A program made the translations under genes and the position numbers. Shown here piece by piece: positions 1 through 36,184 of a stretch of 64,000 nucleotides of DNA. The stretch's first letter is position 1, and the number at the start of each line of letters is the position of its first letter. The stretch is from Dysidea avara (lineage: Eukaryota; Porifera; Demospongiae; Dictyoceratida; Dysideidae): NCBI RefSeq assembly GCF_963678975.1, contig NC_089281.1, positions 8,519,277-8,583,276 of the forward strand. Direction: 5' to 3'. The notes under the pieces were generated by a model. It had not been told where the DNA came from. It worked only from the letters and a program-made list of their open reading frames with translations, and searched no databases.

Positions 1-636
1 TGTTTCTTATAATCCACCTCTGAACAGATCTGTCCCATAGATCAGACAATGTCCTGCCGAGGATGGCCATGTAGAACAGAAACAGTGGTATCCCAAAAAG
101 TGCATAGAAGCAAAATAAAGTTTGTCCAGCACTAGTTACAGGTGCTAAATTCCCATAACCTATAAATTAAACAAATATGTGAAAACAGCTTTGGAGCTAA
201 CAAAAAAAAACTAACCGATTGTTGTAATTACAGTCATGGCAAAGAATACTGCAGGGCCATATTCCCATTGTCTAGGTATTGTATCAATATCACCAATGAA
301 GACATTATCGTCACACATAATTCTAATTCTTTCTATCAGGTCTTCAGTCTCTCCAATGGTCTGGCCTAAAGACTCAGCTAGTTCTTCAGTAAAATTATCT
401 CTTTGGTAAGCTGCATTCACAAGTTCATCCTCCTCGTTTGGATGTTCAATCAGGTAAAATGCAAGACCCCCAAGTACCAAGTACACACACAAGCCTGTGA
501 AATAAGTCAGGTACTGTGTAAGTAAATTCCACTTGCACAGGTTCCGTTTGATCCACTGCACAAAGAAAGAAGCCCATGCTATTCTCCTCCTTCTCTTCAC
601 GCGGCGTTTTCTATGCGTAGGCGCCGCCATGGTCAT
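1..636 (-). CDS. Two-pore-domain (K2P/KCNK-like) potassium channel, 5' part
   Basis: Membrane K+ leak channel, truncated by the window edge. Exon 1 runs from the ATG (636-634) to 216 and exon 2 from 159 past position 1, with a 56 bp GT-AG intron (215-160). Exon 1 encodes a strongly basic N-terminus, a first membrane helix (about residues 40-62, motif CVYLVLGGLAFYLIE) and the extracellular cap with one Cys (IMCDDN). The pore helix and first selectivity filter follow: TVITTIG is split by the intron and completed as GYG in exon 2. Exon 2 then gives the second helix (LFCFYALFGIPLFLF). The second pore loop lies outside the window. The third residue is also a Met, in a near-ideal ACCATGG context, and could be the real start. 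The 5' end faces the SH2 gene across about 245 bp. K2P class is seen directly; the subfamily cannot be told. Confidence 0.9.
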
Positions 637-880
637 ATTCCGACGCTAACGCCCTTCTTTTTCCCAACCTTGAACTTTTGGAACGCCAAAGTGCCAAGAT
701 TCCGCAGATTTGCAGTTTCTAAGGTAATCAATAAACTGACGCGAGTCATCATTTAACACTTTTCGGTGGTGCTGCAAACCAAGACACGGATACTTGGAGT
801 TTTCCGTAAATTAAAATCGTTTCACACTTTGAATTTGCGAGTTGCAGTTGTTTGATCGTCTCGAGTTGCATCGTACAAAA
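637..880. promoter_or_regulatory. Shared gap between the K2P and SH2 gene starts
   Basis: The 244 bp between two divergent start codons must contain both 5' UTRs and both promoters, or one bidirectional promoter. No clear TATA box placed for either gene was found. The assignment rests on the head-to-head layout only. Confidence 0.45.
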
Positions 881-3326
881 ATGACGCGTATCGTCCGATA
901 TGAAAACGGTCTCTGCCTGATAGAAAACGAACCGTAAGTGTGTCGCCGTAGCCGTCAGTGTTGATTGATGTCAGTAGTGCCTACGTCGTACCATGTTAGC
1001 TAGCTATATCGGTGCTGCTCAGCAATCTAGCTACGGAGCTGCCGGTTAATTATACGCAAGAAGTAACGTAAAATAAGCAATTTTTAAGCATAAAATAGAA
1101 TTCCAGAAAAGGTGTAAATTGCTCGTAATGCTTTGTGGTACGAAATGCCGGTATGTAGCTGATTTCAGCATAGCTCGTGATATAGCTACCTTTAGCTACT
1201 GCATTGTCATCCATTACTATTTATAATGTATCAATTATTGTTTTACTAACGTATCCTTTTCTTTGCACTTTAGCGAACCCATTGATCTTACTGCTTTTAG
1301 CTGGTATGCTGGGAAAGGAACCAGTGAACGGGCAGCCGAAAAAATTTTGATCGGCCAATCAAAAATACCCGGGTCTTTCCTAGTGACAGACTGCAACGTG
1401 CTGGACATTGATTACATGCTGCTTGTGAAGTAAGTGCAACCTATGAGGCTTGCTAATGTTTATTCTCATCCATGCAGCAATGGGAAAAATATATTCCGTC
1501 TTGAAGTTAGAGTGTTTCCAGACAACAGTTGCATCATTGGAGCAGAGAGTAGTTTTGATGACTTGCCTGCTGGCATTGAGTACTACAAAAAGCACAAGAT
1601 CAACGGAGTGTACCTTTATGAAGAACTCCCTCCTCCTCCTCCAGCCCCAGAAGCTCCTGTTAGTACACGAAATCATGATGTTACTGCCAACCATCACAAC
1701 CGCTGATGCTTAGCCTGATGGTACCATGGTTTCCTAATGACTGCTGCAAGCAATATATTTAATCCCTATTCTATACCATGGTCCTTAGCTGTAGTGACTA
1801 CTTTTAAGCAGCATTGCTGTACAATTCATGTAGCATGGGTGCATATTATTGAAATCCTAAAAATTTAAATTCACATAGTTAACAATGGCACTGTGACTGA
1901 GGAAAATAGTGATAGAAACCTGATTAAGGCAGCTGTAGTGTGAGCACAGCACGTGAGCCTACTTCAGGCCAACCTCGACAGATTGGGTTACATAAACCAT
2001 TCGTTCCATGTCACAAGTGTCCAAAATCTCCCACAAGTATACCACAACAATATTTAATACACCTGACTACAACTACATCCAGCTGGAACATAACTCGCTA
2101 CTCTTGGCTACGCCACTGGATTGGCGAGACAGGTGAAGCGAGGAAGCCAAATACCAAACTTGTCTACAACACATAGTGGTTTTGCTCCTGCTGTTGTGTG
2201 GGTTTTTCTAATGTAATACATTTGTTTGTGTGTGTTACTCACGAGTCTCTTGTTTTTTGTGTAGTACTTTGATGATGATGATTTTTCAACTGATATTGGG
2301 CCCCCTCCTCGTGTTTTGTCATATGAAGAATCACAGTTTGGACCCCCTAAAGTGAAGAGCAAGAAATCAGTTTCTTTCAAGCCTTCTGGAACATCCACTG
2401 AAAAAAAAACAGTCACCAAGAAGAAACAAAGTGTGTGTCCATCTTCAGCAGCCATTGGCTATGGTACCAGTCACCTAGACTTGGGAAGTTTAACCAGCAT
2501 TAGCAATGGTGCAGCAATTTCACCTGGTCTTAGCTCCTTTGAAACCTTCAAACCTAGCAAACAGCCAAGCAAGCATAGATCAGACACTCCAATTAAAGTG
2601 CCTCAGAAAAATAAAGTTACAGGTACTAAGGCAACCCTCAGTGGGCAGAAGTCTCAACCTGCTAGCCGAATACCCAAACCAACCATCCAGTTTACTACCA
2701 AAACAATGCAAGTAAAACCTAAAACCAAGAAACCAGCTGCAACACAACTAAATCTCTCTGCCCTAACGTCCATTGGTGATGCTAAGCCAGATAAAGAGCC
2801 CGTGGCTGACAGTCATTCTAGAGCCAGCAGTATGAAGTCCAAGAAGGTAGCACCTCCAGTTCCACCAAGACGGAGTTCCCTTTCAGCAGCTTCCTATTCC
2901 ACAGCTTCATTGGAGAAGTATGCGAATGAGCTGGGAGGCACTGAATCTCAAGATAAGCCCCAAGAATTCACTGAAACATCAGATGACAATTTGAAGGAAG
3001 ATTCTAGCACCAAAGTGCAAGCTTCACCTAAAACCCAAGCAACAGGTAAAGGCAAAAACAAGTCTTCGCTACAAAGAGGAACTGTGATACCAAAATCAGT
3101 AAAACCATATGTGTCAAAGAAAATGCCTTCGTCTAATCCAATCCAGAAGAGTCAAATAACAAAACACATGTCCTTGGAAAGTATAGAAAAAGATGGCTGT
3201 ACCATTGTCAGATCTTCAAGCAATGATAGTGAACTTGAGGAAGTGTACAAAAAGATCACCAAATTCAGCTGGAACTCTAATGAATTTAGTGATCATGTAA
3301 CCGCCCCACCATCTAACAATCAATGA
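881..3326 (+). CDS. SH2-domain protein with long proline/basic disordered tail
   Basis: Four exons fit in frame: 881-933, 1274-1429, 1478-1658 and 2265-3326, giving 483 residues. Residues about 26-115 form an SH2 domain: FSWYAGKG, a helix with the RAAEKIL pattern, PGSFLV, and the C-terminal FDDLPAGIEYYKKHKING. At residue 56 the invariant phosphotyrosine-binding Arg of the FLVR motif is Thr (FLVT), so classical pTyr binding is doubtful. A polyproline stretch (ELPPPPPAP) follows, then about 350 residues rich in Ser, Lys and Pro with an SH3-ligand-like PPVPPRRSS. It looks like an adaptor protein; no orthologue was recognised. The last intron (1659-2264) is the least certain. If unspliced, exon 3 reads on to a stop at 1704-1706 and gives a 145-residue protein that is mostly SH2 domain. 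Confidence 0.72.
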
Positions 3327-3546
3327 CATAACAATTTCTCAACTAGAAGTCTGAATTTAATTTATTTTAGTATGACTGCAGGTAGGAATTTGGATTTATT
3401 TATTTAAAAGCCATTGTATTTATTAAATTACATTTACCATATTGATGCTGCATTTAATGAATTAGTAATTTAAGTCAGTTGGTGTTACATTTTAGGAGCT
3501 ACAGAAAACAAAGACAACTAATTAATATAGTCAGAGTGGGGGTATA

Positions 3547-6500
3547 TCAACACATACCTCCATAGTCTTCAGGCATCCTTTCTATGCTGTATCTGATGAA
3601 AAGGAAGATTGTTATCACTATTGGGTGTTATACACTTGTGATAAAATGGACATTACCTGTGTCTTGTAATGTACATGATAGGAACACCTGGAATCTTTCT
3701 AATTCTTCTCTTCAAATCACGATCACAGGTAGCTACTATATAACATTTGTGCTGCAAAGAAATAGCATCACAACCGACTGTTTTAAAAGAGAGTTTGCTT
3801 ACCTGCTCAACTCTATTTACAATGCAGTCGTCAGCGTATGTCCCCTTGTGCATACAGGGTAGTCTCTCAAAGCGGGGATCTTTTATAATCCTATTGTAAC
3901 ACATGTACACATAAAGAAATCACAATAGTAATTACATTACATACTTTAAAGCTACTGAAAAATGAGACCCTAGTTTTTCCAATTCACCAACTATACAATC
4001 AGTGATACATGGAACACCTAAAATAAAATATATACAATAGCAACAAATGCAGGAAATATTCATAGCCTCACATTTAGCATACAAACAGTCCATCATGGAC
4101 TTGACAATGTCCAGCTTATTCTTGATGGAAAAATTTATGAAGTTGGTGTCAACAATGACATGATATGGTGGACCGAGTTGTGTATTGTAAGCAAAGAAGA
4201 GAGCTGAAGAAGCTTGAGGTCTATGTAATAACAGGTATGACAGGCATGATGCTGGAAGTAAACTCTTACACATGCTTCACTTTGTCTTCTTCCTCTTTCT
4301 TCTTCTTCTGAAGAGCCAACTCTTGATTCTTCTTACTGCAGGAGGAAGGGGAAAAGGAATATATCTGAACAATCAAATGGTACTTACAAATACTATATCT
4401 AACCAAGACAGAAACCTCTCTCTATACAAGATCCCCATTCAGCTTCGGTATTGTGCATGCCAATTTTGAGTACAGTACCCCGGATATGAGCAATTTAATT
4501 ACAAGTATAAGTAAAAATTAGGAATTTTAAGTTTGATTAGGGATTATAGAAAGAAAGGTAGGGAAACAAGGGAGGTCACCTATGCCTGCAGATATACTAG
4601 TGGACGTTTAATCCCTATTTCAGTCTATAGCTACCCATGACTGAATTAGGGATTACATGTCCACTAGTATATCTGGTGGTGTGGGTAACCTCCCTTGTTT
4701 CCCTACTTTTTTTCTATGATCCCTAATCAAACTTTAAATTCCTAATTTTTCTTTGTTTATTTTTTGTAACATTATCATGACTGGTGAACCCGTACTTACC
4801 GCATCAAAAGAAATTAAAGCGCCAAGTTACTGCATAGATTTATAAACCTAAGGTGTTTATAAATCTACGGTTAATGTTTTCGTCTGAACGCATGCCTCAG
4901 CTATCAATTAGGACTTGAAAGTGAATGGCCATTACGCTTCGCTTTCAGCTATGTTCAGCCCATTACGCAGCGCTACAAATAAAGAACAATAAGAGAAGCG
5001 CCTCTGTAATCAATCCAATCACCACGAAAAATACAGATAATTTGTGTGTCCCAACTATCTTTTTTTTTGGTGACTCATAAGTGGCCATCCCCTTCACTTT
5101 CGGCTATGTTCAGCCTGTTTCACAGCATTACAAATGAAGAACAATAGCCGCAGAGGAGGAGCACCTCTTGCAGTCACCATGGAAAATATGGACAATTCCC
5201 ATAGGGAAGCCATTGTGCTAGCTACCGCAAATCGACACCTTGAGCTGTCAGCAAAAAGAAATGGGACACAAAGGAGGACAAAGGTAACTTAGGTAAGCCC
5301 ATGATACGTGCTTTGTGCATACTGAAGTGCTCCAAAAAGCACATCTCTGGACGAAGCAATGTCGAACAGTAAAAGAATCAAGCCCATAGCAGCTGTTATT
5401 GAGTTACACTTGTCTGAAGGCATTAGTCTGTCAGTCAGTCAGTCAGTAGAAAACTTCACTAAACTATTTTTTTTTTAATTTCGTAGCAACTTTTTGGAAG
5501 CGTTTCAGGTTGTACTGAAGGCACTTTAGGGCTTTTAGTTACACCTAACCAATACTGTCAAGCCACCATGAAGGTATTGTGAGGATGATTTTAGGGTGAT
5601 ATTTTTGGCCAGAAAAGCCCAAATTTTCATGATCCCTGATTTACAGTACTACCATACTGTATGATTATATAGGCTTTCTGTATAAAATTCGAACATGCTA
5701 TCAAAATGCCTTACACAGACTTAAAAGGCTGAGAATCACTTTGTGGATAGTATAACCCCATCAAGGCCCAAATATTTTGTGTTCATTATGTTTTAAGCCT
5801 GGCTTTAGGGCATACAAATACAAGAAATGATACCAAACAGGGGAGGAAAAGGGTGTAGTCTTAAAAATAGCCATAAAATTTCAATGACATAAGAGATGCT
5901 GACATAAGTAACACTGCAGCCATTTCTTGCTGTCACCTTTTCTTACAGCATTTTATCCTTTTGTTTGTTTATTTTGTTTTTCTTGAAGCTACACCTATTT
6001 TTACAGTAACTATTTTGACATTCTTGCAATGATAAGGGAATACATTATCTTCAACATTTAGTGATTACATTTAATATGTGTGTGCAAGCCAAGAGGTTCA
6101 AGCCAAGTGGTTAGAACACCACCCTACCAGTGACATCTTGAAGATGCCCAGCTGCTCCTTGAGCAAGAAACTTTACTCAGTATAACCAGTTAACTGTCTA
6201 TGTATGTCTCACATAGTGTGATATTGTGAACTTTGCTCCATGATCTATATCTGTGAAACATGGCACTACACTAGGCCTATGGGTTACTAGTCCTCAGTTA
6301 CCTGCACTGTATCTGATAGGTGCACCACTGCTGGTTCACCGGGTGGCAAAAGCAGGTTTTCACACAGCAGTTTGTGTACATGAAACGTGTGCTTGGATTT
6401 TTCTGTGATCAAGGTGATATGCCATGCACCTAAAAGTGATTTCCTGTTTCCCATCCATTGCCGTCATGATTCTAGTAATCCAGAAAATTTCATAATAGTA

Positions 6501-9500
6501 AGGCCACTCCAAATAAATTCTGTTTTCCGTCCTGGACTCAGGCATATTTGCATGCAAGTGGGCGGTCCATTTCCATTATACGATTGGCAGCTTTTCAAGC
6601 CATTATTTGCCTGGTACAACCATAAAAGCTGCATAAAAGCATGCTTAAACTTGGCCCTTCCTTTTTAAGTTGCAAAAATATGAGTTTTGTGCTAATTTGA
6701 TTCCACTGCTGACATGTGAACTGAGATGGCTTTACTGAGTTTGTCATATGCAAGAATAACCGGAAAATAATGGAAGAATACGGAATAACGGAATATTTAG
6801 GACTGACAGTAACCAGATGCAGGTGGTGGACAGGAAACAGAGAATTTATTTTGGAGTGGCCTAACCGTATTCTAAAGTTTTAGTTCAGACTCTTGCTATA
6901 CGAAGATTATTCTTAGCTAGCTACAATAAGCTACCTAGTTATTGTACTTGTGTAGTTAGCAAATACTTTTGTACAAAGGAGTGTTGTTCATAAGCCAAAA
7001 TTTCTGTGATTGGGACAAGAAATCATAGTAGAGCAGCATAGCTAGCAAAAATGAGCAGATTATGTACTCTGTACAGAAAGTATGAAACTTTGCACATAGT
7101 ACTTACCTACTATGAAGTGTATTTTGATATATGGAGCCATCGCAGATTTCACCTTTGGTGTCCTCTACAGTTCATTTTATGCTCAAAATAGTGACCTTTG
7201 TCTATATATCATCCATACAACACTCAACTGGTTCAAACTAGGTGCTAAATTGAAGGTCTTTATCCAAGAAACAAGTTGATACTTGTTATAAGTTCATAGC
7301 TTATTACAAAGCTATGGTGATTTTTCCAGCATCAAATTCTTATAAATTCAACCACCCACACACTTAACCATTCATCTACATTCTTTTGGTTGCTATTTAA
7401 TTCTTATATATTTTAAGATAATTATGAGCACTGCAGGTAACATATTCAACCAAAAAATGAACAGATATCCAGGGATGGGGCATGGGGGTATGTACCCTCC
7501 TCTCTTGAGGTAGTTGAACAAAGCTCATATACGTATGATTGTTCTATCAACAGTTTTAACTACAATGGGAGTTTCCGTAATACTAGCAGGACTTCATTTA
7601 AGGGGGGGGGCTCACCCCTTTTGACAAACTCCTTAAATTCTAAATCAAAATCTTAGTGAATGCATCAACAACAACTGTAATGTTGAATGAAATACATGAA
7701 CGTGTATTTTGTCAGGTACAATAGCTGAGAACTGTACCTGAGAATACAAGCATGACATTACTTCTTGTCATTCTCAGGTAGGTCATTCTCAGGTACCTGA
7801 GAATGACCTACCTGAGAGAGTCTAAAATATCCTTAGTGCATGGCATGTACCTTTAGATGCCAAGTGTGTAAACTATGAACACGAAGATCTTTATACCATC
7901 ATCCCCCCTTACTCTCATAAAACTTCATTGTGACTTCCCTTAAGTCATTTCCTAGAGGAAAGGTCTGACATAGTATTGTTTCTAAAACCTGTATGCTAAA
8001 TTTTTATTGCTGCAAAACTCTTTTTTGAAGTTGTTAGTATTATATTTTCATGGAACACCTTATTGTCTAGTTGGTTATGCCTTCATTCTTCCCCACACTT
8101 GGGCGTGTCTCTCTAAAGGCAAATATTTAAGGGGATACAAGATGCACGTAGGTAGTTCAGAATTATAATCTCCCCTTAGTCAGTTCACAAAACTATCAAT
8201 GCAGTATGTTAGATACATAAGGCTTTAAGCATGGAAAGGTTTTTGACTGATAGTAGCATGTATATAGCCTTTAAGCTAGAGTTGTATACATCAAATATAT
8301 GTAGAAGCAAATTATAACATGCCCCACCCCTCGATATCTCCACTTTTTGGCTGTATATGTGCAGTGCTCATGGTTATCTAAAAAATATATAAAATTGAAT
8401 GGCAAACAAAGAATGTAGGTGAAGGGTTAATTTTGTGGGCGGTTGAATTTATATGAATTTGCTACTGGTAAAAACACTATAACTTTGGAATGGAATAAGC
8501 TATGAACTTGCAACAAGTATCAACTTGTTTCTTGGATAAAGATCTTCAATTAGCACCTAGTTTGAACAATTAAGTGTTGTATGGATGATATATAGACAAA
8601 AGTCACTATTTTTGAACATAAAGTGAACTATAGAGGACACCAAAGGTGAAATCTGCGATGGCTCCGTATCTCAAAATACAATTCATGGTAGGTAGGTACT
8701 ATGTGCAAAGTTTCATATTTTCTGCACAAAGTGCACAATATTTTGCTATGCCACTCTACTATTTGGAGCAGTCTTACTTACAGTAGTGAATTGGTTATTT
8801 GATCGTACATAGAGAACACGAGGGAACAAATGCAAGAATTTTGTCTCATAGAAGGTCTTCAGAAAAACCATTTATTTTTGGGACCACTAGTAACTTACCA
8901 CTCAATCATGTGAACAGTAATGATATTCTATAAACATGGATGGAAATCAGAGCACATTTGTGCAAGCACTAAGACTATCAGAGGAGGTACTAAGATGTTG
9001 CTTAGGCCCACCCTTGTATAACAAAGTGGTTGGTAGATAAACAAAATAATGTCCATTTGGGATAACAAGTCACCCTCTAGGATTTATATGGATACAGATA
9101 CATGAAATTTGCAGGTATAAAAAAAAAATCCTGACTGCCTGGCAGACTTCTGTAAACGTTTGAGGATAAATCAGTTGGCTGCAGGATCAAAGCTGCTAAG
9201 GCTCAATCATAGATTTTTTTTCCTCCTATCTGCAACTTTTGCATATTTAATATAACTATCTCCTGACTTAATGTCTGAAGAGAGAGGGGCTAATAGGAAA
9301 CTGAGGGAGGAACTTGCAAAGCAAAAAAAAAAAAAAAAAAGATGGGGAGTAGAACCTAGTTATTAAGGCTGGCAGAAGTAATTCTGCCAGACCCTCAGCA
9401 CTTTACTTCTGTACATACTGCACTGTATGTGCATTTAGTCCCTGGTATGAAGTATTTGACAAAATCATCTTTAAACAGGCTATAGGACCAGATGTCCTGC

Positions 9501-9746
9501 AGGACTTCAGCACTATTAAAAAGTAGGGAAAAACAAACAATGGATAGCTAACATGAAACATTAACAACAACACTATTACGTTACACCACGTGGGGTTGAC
9601 AAACTGACGATGTCACTGCCTTCTTACATTCGAGCATCTTTCGGCGATATGATTCGCTTAACGGCTGCAAACTTTCTCGCTTTCTTTGTCTTCCCCTACC
9701 ACATCCAATGTAAGCAAAATTCCATCAGAATGAAAGAGCTTACCAT
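3547..9746 (-). CDS. FCF1: rRNA-processing protein FCF1 (PIN-domain, SSU processome)
   Basis: Acts in the nucleolus in early 18S rRNA processing, as a PIN-fold nuclease-like subunit of the small-subunit processome. Eight exons on the minus strand fit phase by phase: 9746-9744, 9695-9628, 4335-4270, 4220-4072, 4017-3945, 3890-3803, 3751-3657 and 3592-3547. The product is 195 residues against about 198 in human. Exon 1 contributes only the ATG, ending exactly at a GTAAGC donor. Exon 2 encodes [15 protein letters not shown], as in other FCF1 proteins. The PIN acidic residues are visible in [22 protein letters not shown] and [11 protein letters not shown], and the end reads [10 protein letters not shown]. 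Intron 2 (9627-4336) is 5.3 kb, far longer than its neighbours, and is filled with repeats. The protein family is certain; the first two exons rest on sequence match plus phase agreement. Confidence 0.9.
4502..4760. mobile_element. Palindromic MITE-like element, copy A
   Basis: Two arms of about 70-100 bp face each other around a short centre. AAGTTTGATTAGGGAT near 4530 is answered by ATCCCTAATCAAACTT near 4720, and ACAAGGGAGGT near 4568 by ACCTCCCTTGT near 4690. A second copy lies at 12082-12346. There is no coding capacity. It sits at the edge of a larger composite repeat. Confidence 0.75.
4761..5680. repeat. Composite interspersed repeat, copy A (inverted relative to copy B)
   Basis: This shares long stretches, in reverse orientation, with 11075-12081. 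Examples are the GGTTCACCAGTCAT flank, the segment around CAAGCCCATAGC (copy B: GCTATGGGCTTG), and the stretch around CCAATACTGTCAAG (copy B CTTGGCAGTATTGG). Where copy B has a 150 bp CTGC tetranucleotide array, copy A has only a few CAGT units (about 5430-5450). An internal segment related to GCTGAAAGCGAAG appears twice. No intact ORF was found. Confidence 0.65.
6090..6330 (+). repeat. Possible SINE-like fragment
   Basis: AGTGGTTAGAACACC resembles a Pol III A-box region. The later GAGCAAGAAACTTTACTC is shared exactly with 57183-57200 in an unrelated place. No full B box or 3' tail was identified, so this is a weak call. Confidence 0.3.
6502..6861. mobile_element. MITE with 3-bp TAA target duplication (PIF/Harbinger-like)
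   Basis: Terminal inverted repeats of about 34 bp: GGCCACTCCAAATAAATTC at the left and GAATTTATTTTGGAGTGGCC at the right. The element is flanked on both sides by TAA (6499-6501 and 6862-6864), which fits the TWA duplication of PIF/Harbinger elements. It is 360 bp long with no transposase ORF. Confidence 0.75.
7026..8764. mobile_element. Long foldback element (about 450 bp inverted arms, about 0.8 kb centre)
   Basis: The left arm (about 7026-7490) and right arm (about 8315-8764) are inverted copies with small indels. For example CATCGCAGATTTCACCTTTG at 7139 matches CAAAGGTGAAATCTGCGATG at 8642, and GCACTGCA pairs with TGCAGTGC at the inner side. The centre includes a small palindrome around 7735-7815 (GTCATTCTCAGGTA repeats). 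No protein was recognised in the centre. It is a non-autonomous TIR or foldback transposon, or a local inverted duplication. Confidence 0.7.
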
Positions 9747-9907
9747 CTAAACTTATGCTTGTGACTGAATTAATAAGAATATCAGGGTGTGCGCGTGTTT
9801 TAGAAGTATACTTAGTGACGAAGCGTTTTTTTCTTTCGCTTTGTTTACTAGCATTAATTTTTTGGTTGATAGCTCTATATCGTCACATAATATTGGATGG
9901 TCTTGCT
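9747..9907. promoter_or_regulatory. Shared gap between FCF1 and BIRC6 starts
   Basis: Only 161 bp separate the two divergent start codons, so both genes are likely driven from one bidirectional promoter here. No core element was identified by eye. Confidence 0.45.
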
Positions 9908-34898
<24,991 letters not shown>

Positions 34899-35016
34899 GG
34901 GATTTTTAAGACATATTAATTTTTTTTGTAGAATAATAATGCAATTTTATTTATGTATAATTTCAAAAAATACTGTATGAAATATAGAAAATTAGAAATG
35001 CGGGTTGACTAAGATG
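34899..35016. other. Tail-to-tail gap between BIRC6 and the PH-domain gene
   Basis: Only 118 bp of AT-rich sequence separate the two stop codons, so the 3' UTRs probably overlap or are very short. No clear AATAAA was assigned to either gene. Confidence 0.5.
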
Positions 35017-36184
35017 TTACGTTAGCAGTGTTATGCCAGCTTTGTTACAAGCGTTCACAATTGCATTTCGCCATGTTTGTGCTTCAGTTAAAGATTCTGC
35101 AAAGATTAAAAAGACGAATATTTGTAATACATTGATTAAATTTACAATCATACCTCCTCGTAATGCAAATGTTCTGACTGATGTTACAACCTGTAGAATG
35201 AAACTAACTTGTGTGTGTAGCTGCTGAAATTATTTACCATAAACTCATTATCTTGCACATTAGAAACTTGATGTATGTGTTGTAACTCAATTGTCCCTGA
35301 AGGTGATCTACTCTATAAGAAATAAAGACAGCTATTCACACATGTCAGCTATTACTTAAGTACCATGTTATAGGCTTTCCTGATCACAAGCAATTGTCAG
35401 TCAAGCGTATGATTTGATCAGAATAGAAGTGATTAAAAAAAAAAACATTCCTAACTTACGTGACCCATCTCAGTGATTTTGTTATTACCCATGATTTAGC
35501 TTGAACAGAGACAGCATTGAAAAACTTTAGCACCTTAACATCATTGTATGCCTAGATTTGTGACAGACTGAATGGCATAGTAATTGTTGATGAAATTTGA
35601 GTAGGTGGAAAGATTGATCATGAGGGAGCCATACGACCATTATTCATGATTCATGTACTCTTTGGTACCTATTACTGACTGCATACTTATGGTATCATAG
35701 CATAAAGACAAAAATAATGATGTTGAAGCCTTCAATTCACAAATATCTTCTACCAAAACCCATATCAAATTATGCCAGGTTGTGTTCATGATTTCAAAAG
35801 TTCTATACCCAAAACTGGGTCTCTTCATCCTTGTGTAGCCAAAGGCATATATTATACTGTACTGGTCAAAAAGTGGAAAACTACCCCCATTTTACAGAAT
35901 AAATTTTGTTCTATGCTTAATTTTGACGTTGTGCATTTTATTTTTAGCACAAGGAATGAATGCCTAACATTCATGAAAATAAGACAGTTGTATAAACTAT
36001 ATTATTGCACAAATACTGCTACATAACATACCCCTCTAGGAGCAACAAGCGACAAAAAGAAATATGCACTTACTCCTCCTTTAAAGTAGGCTAGTTGTTT
36101 CGCTGTGAGTACGAACGTTCGTAACTTCCAATCCGTATTGATTTTACCCCTCTTGTACATCACGCCTTCCTTCAGCGTAGCCAT
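35017..36184 (-). CDS. Small protein consisting of one pleckstrin-homology (PH) domain
   Basis: Four exons fit in frame: 36184-36074, 35312-35238, 35190-35154 and 35096-35017, giving 100 residues. The N-terminal strands read LKEGVMYKRGKINTDWKLR, then FVLTAKQLAYFKGG, the usual beta1-beta4 pattern with basic residues in the phosphoinositide-binding loop. The end, ESLTEAQTWRNAIVNACNKA, is the C-terminal amphipathic helix with its invariant Trp. Such domains bind phosphoinositides or proteins at membranes; the ligand here is unknown. Nothing beyond the domain is encoded. Intron 1 (36073-35313, 761 bp) has ORFs that do not fit the fold. The gene starts head-to-head with AK7. Confidence 0.82.

Larger units (their letters stand above)
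4336..9627 (-). other. 5.3 kb repeat-filled intron 2 of FCF1
   Basis: No convincing exon was found on either strand. It contains a composite repeat (about 4502-5680), a possible SINE-like piece (about 6090-6330), a Harbinger-type MITE (6502-6861), a long foldback element (7026-8764) and AT-rich sequence of no recognised kind. The segments 5680-6090 and 8765-9627 show nothing else I can name. Confidence 0.75.

Noticed and set aside
2008..2132. Coding-like stretch starting MSQVSKISHKYTTTIF as an internal exon of the SH2 gene
   Set aside because: Its donor leaves phase 2, which puts the tail exon out of frame; no acceptor upstream fits. Kept only as a comment.
6360..6557. Minus-strand ORF with MDGKQ as the missing start of FCF1
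   Set aside because: The real N-terminus (GKTKKARKF) was found at 9695-9628 with matching phase; this ORF overlaps a MITE.
35640..35828. Minus ORF (FGYRTFEIMNTTWHN) as an exon of the PH-domain gene
   Set aside because: The fold is already complete with exons at 35312, 35190 and 35096; this ORF has no suitable splice phase.
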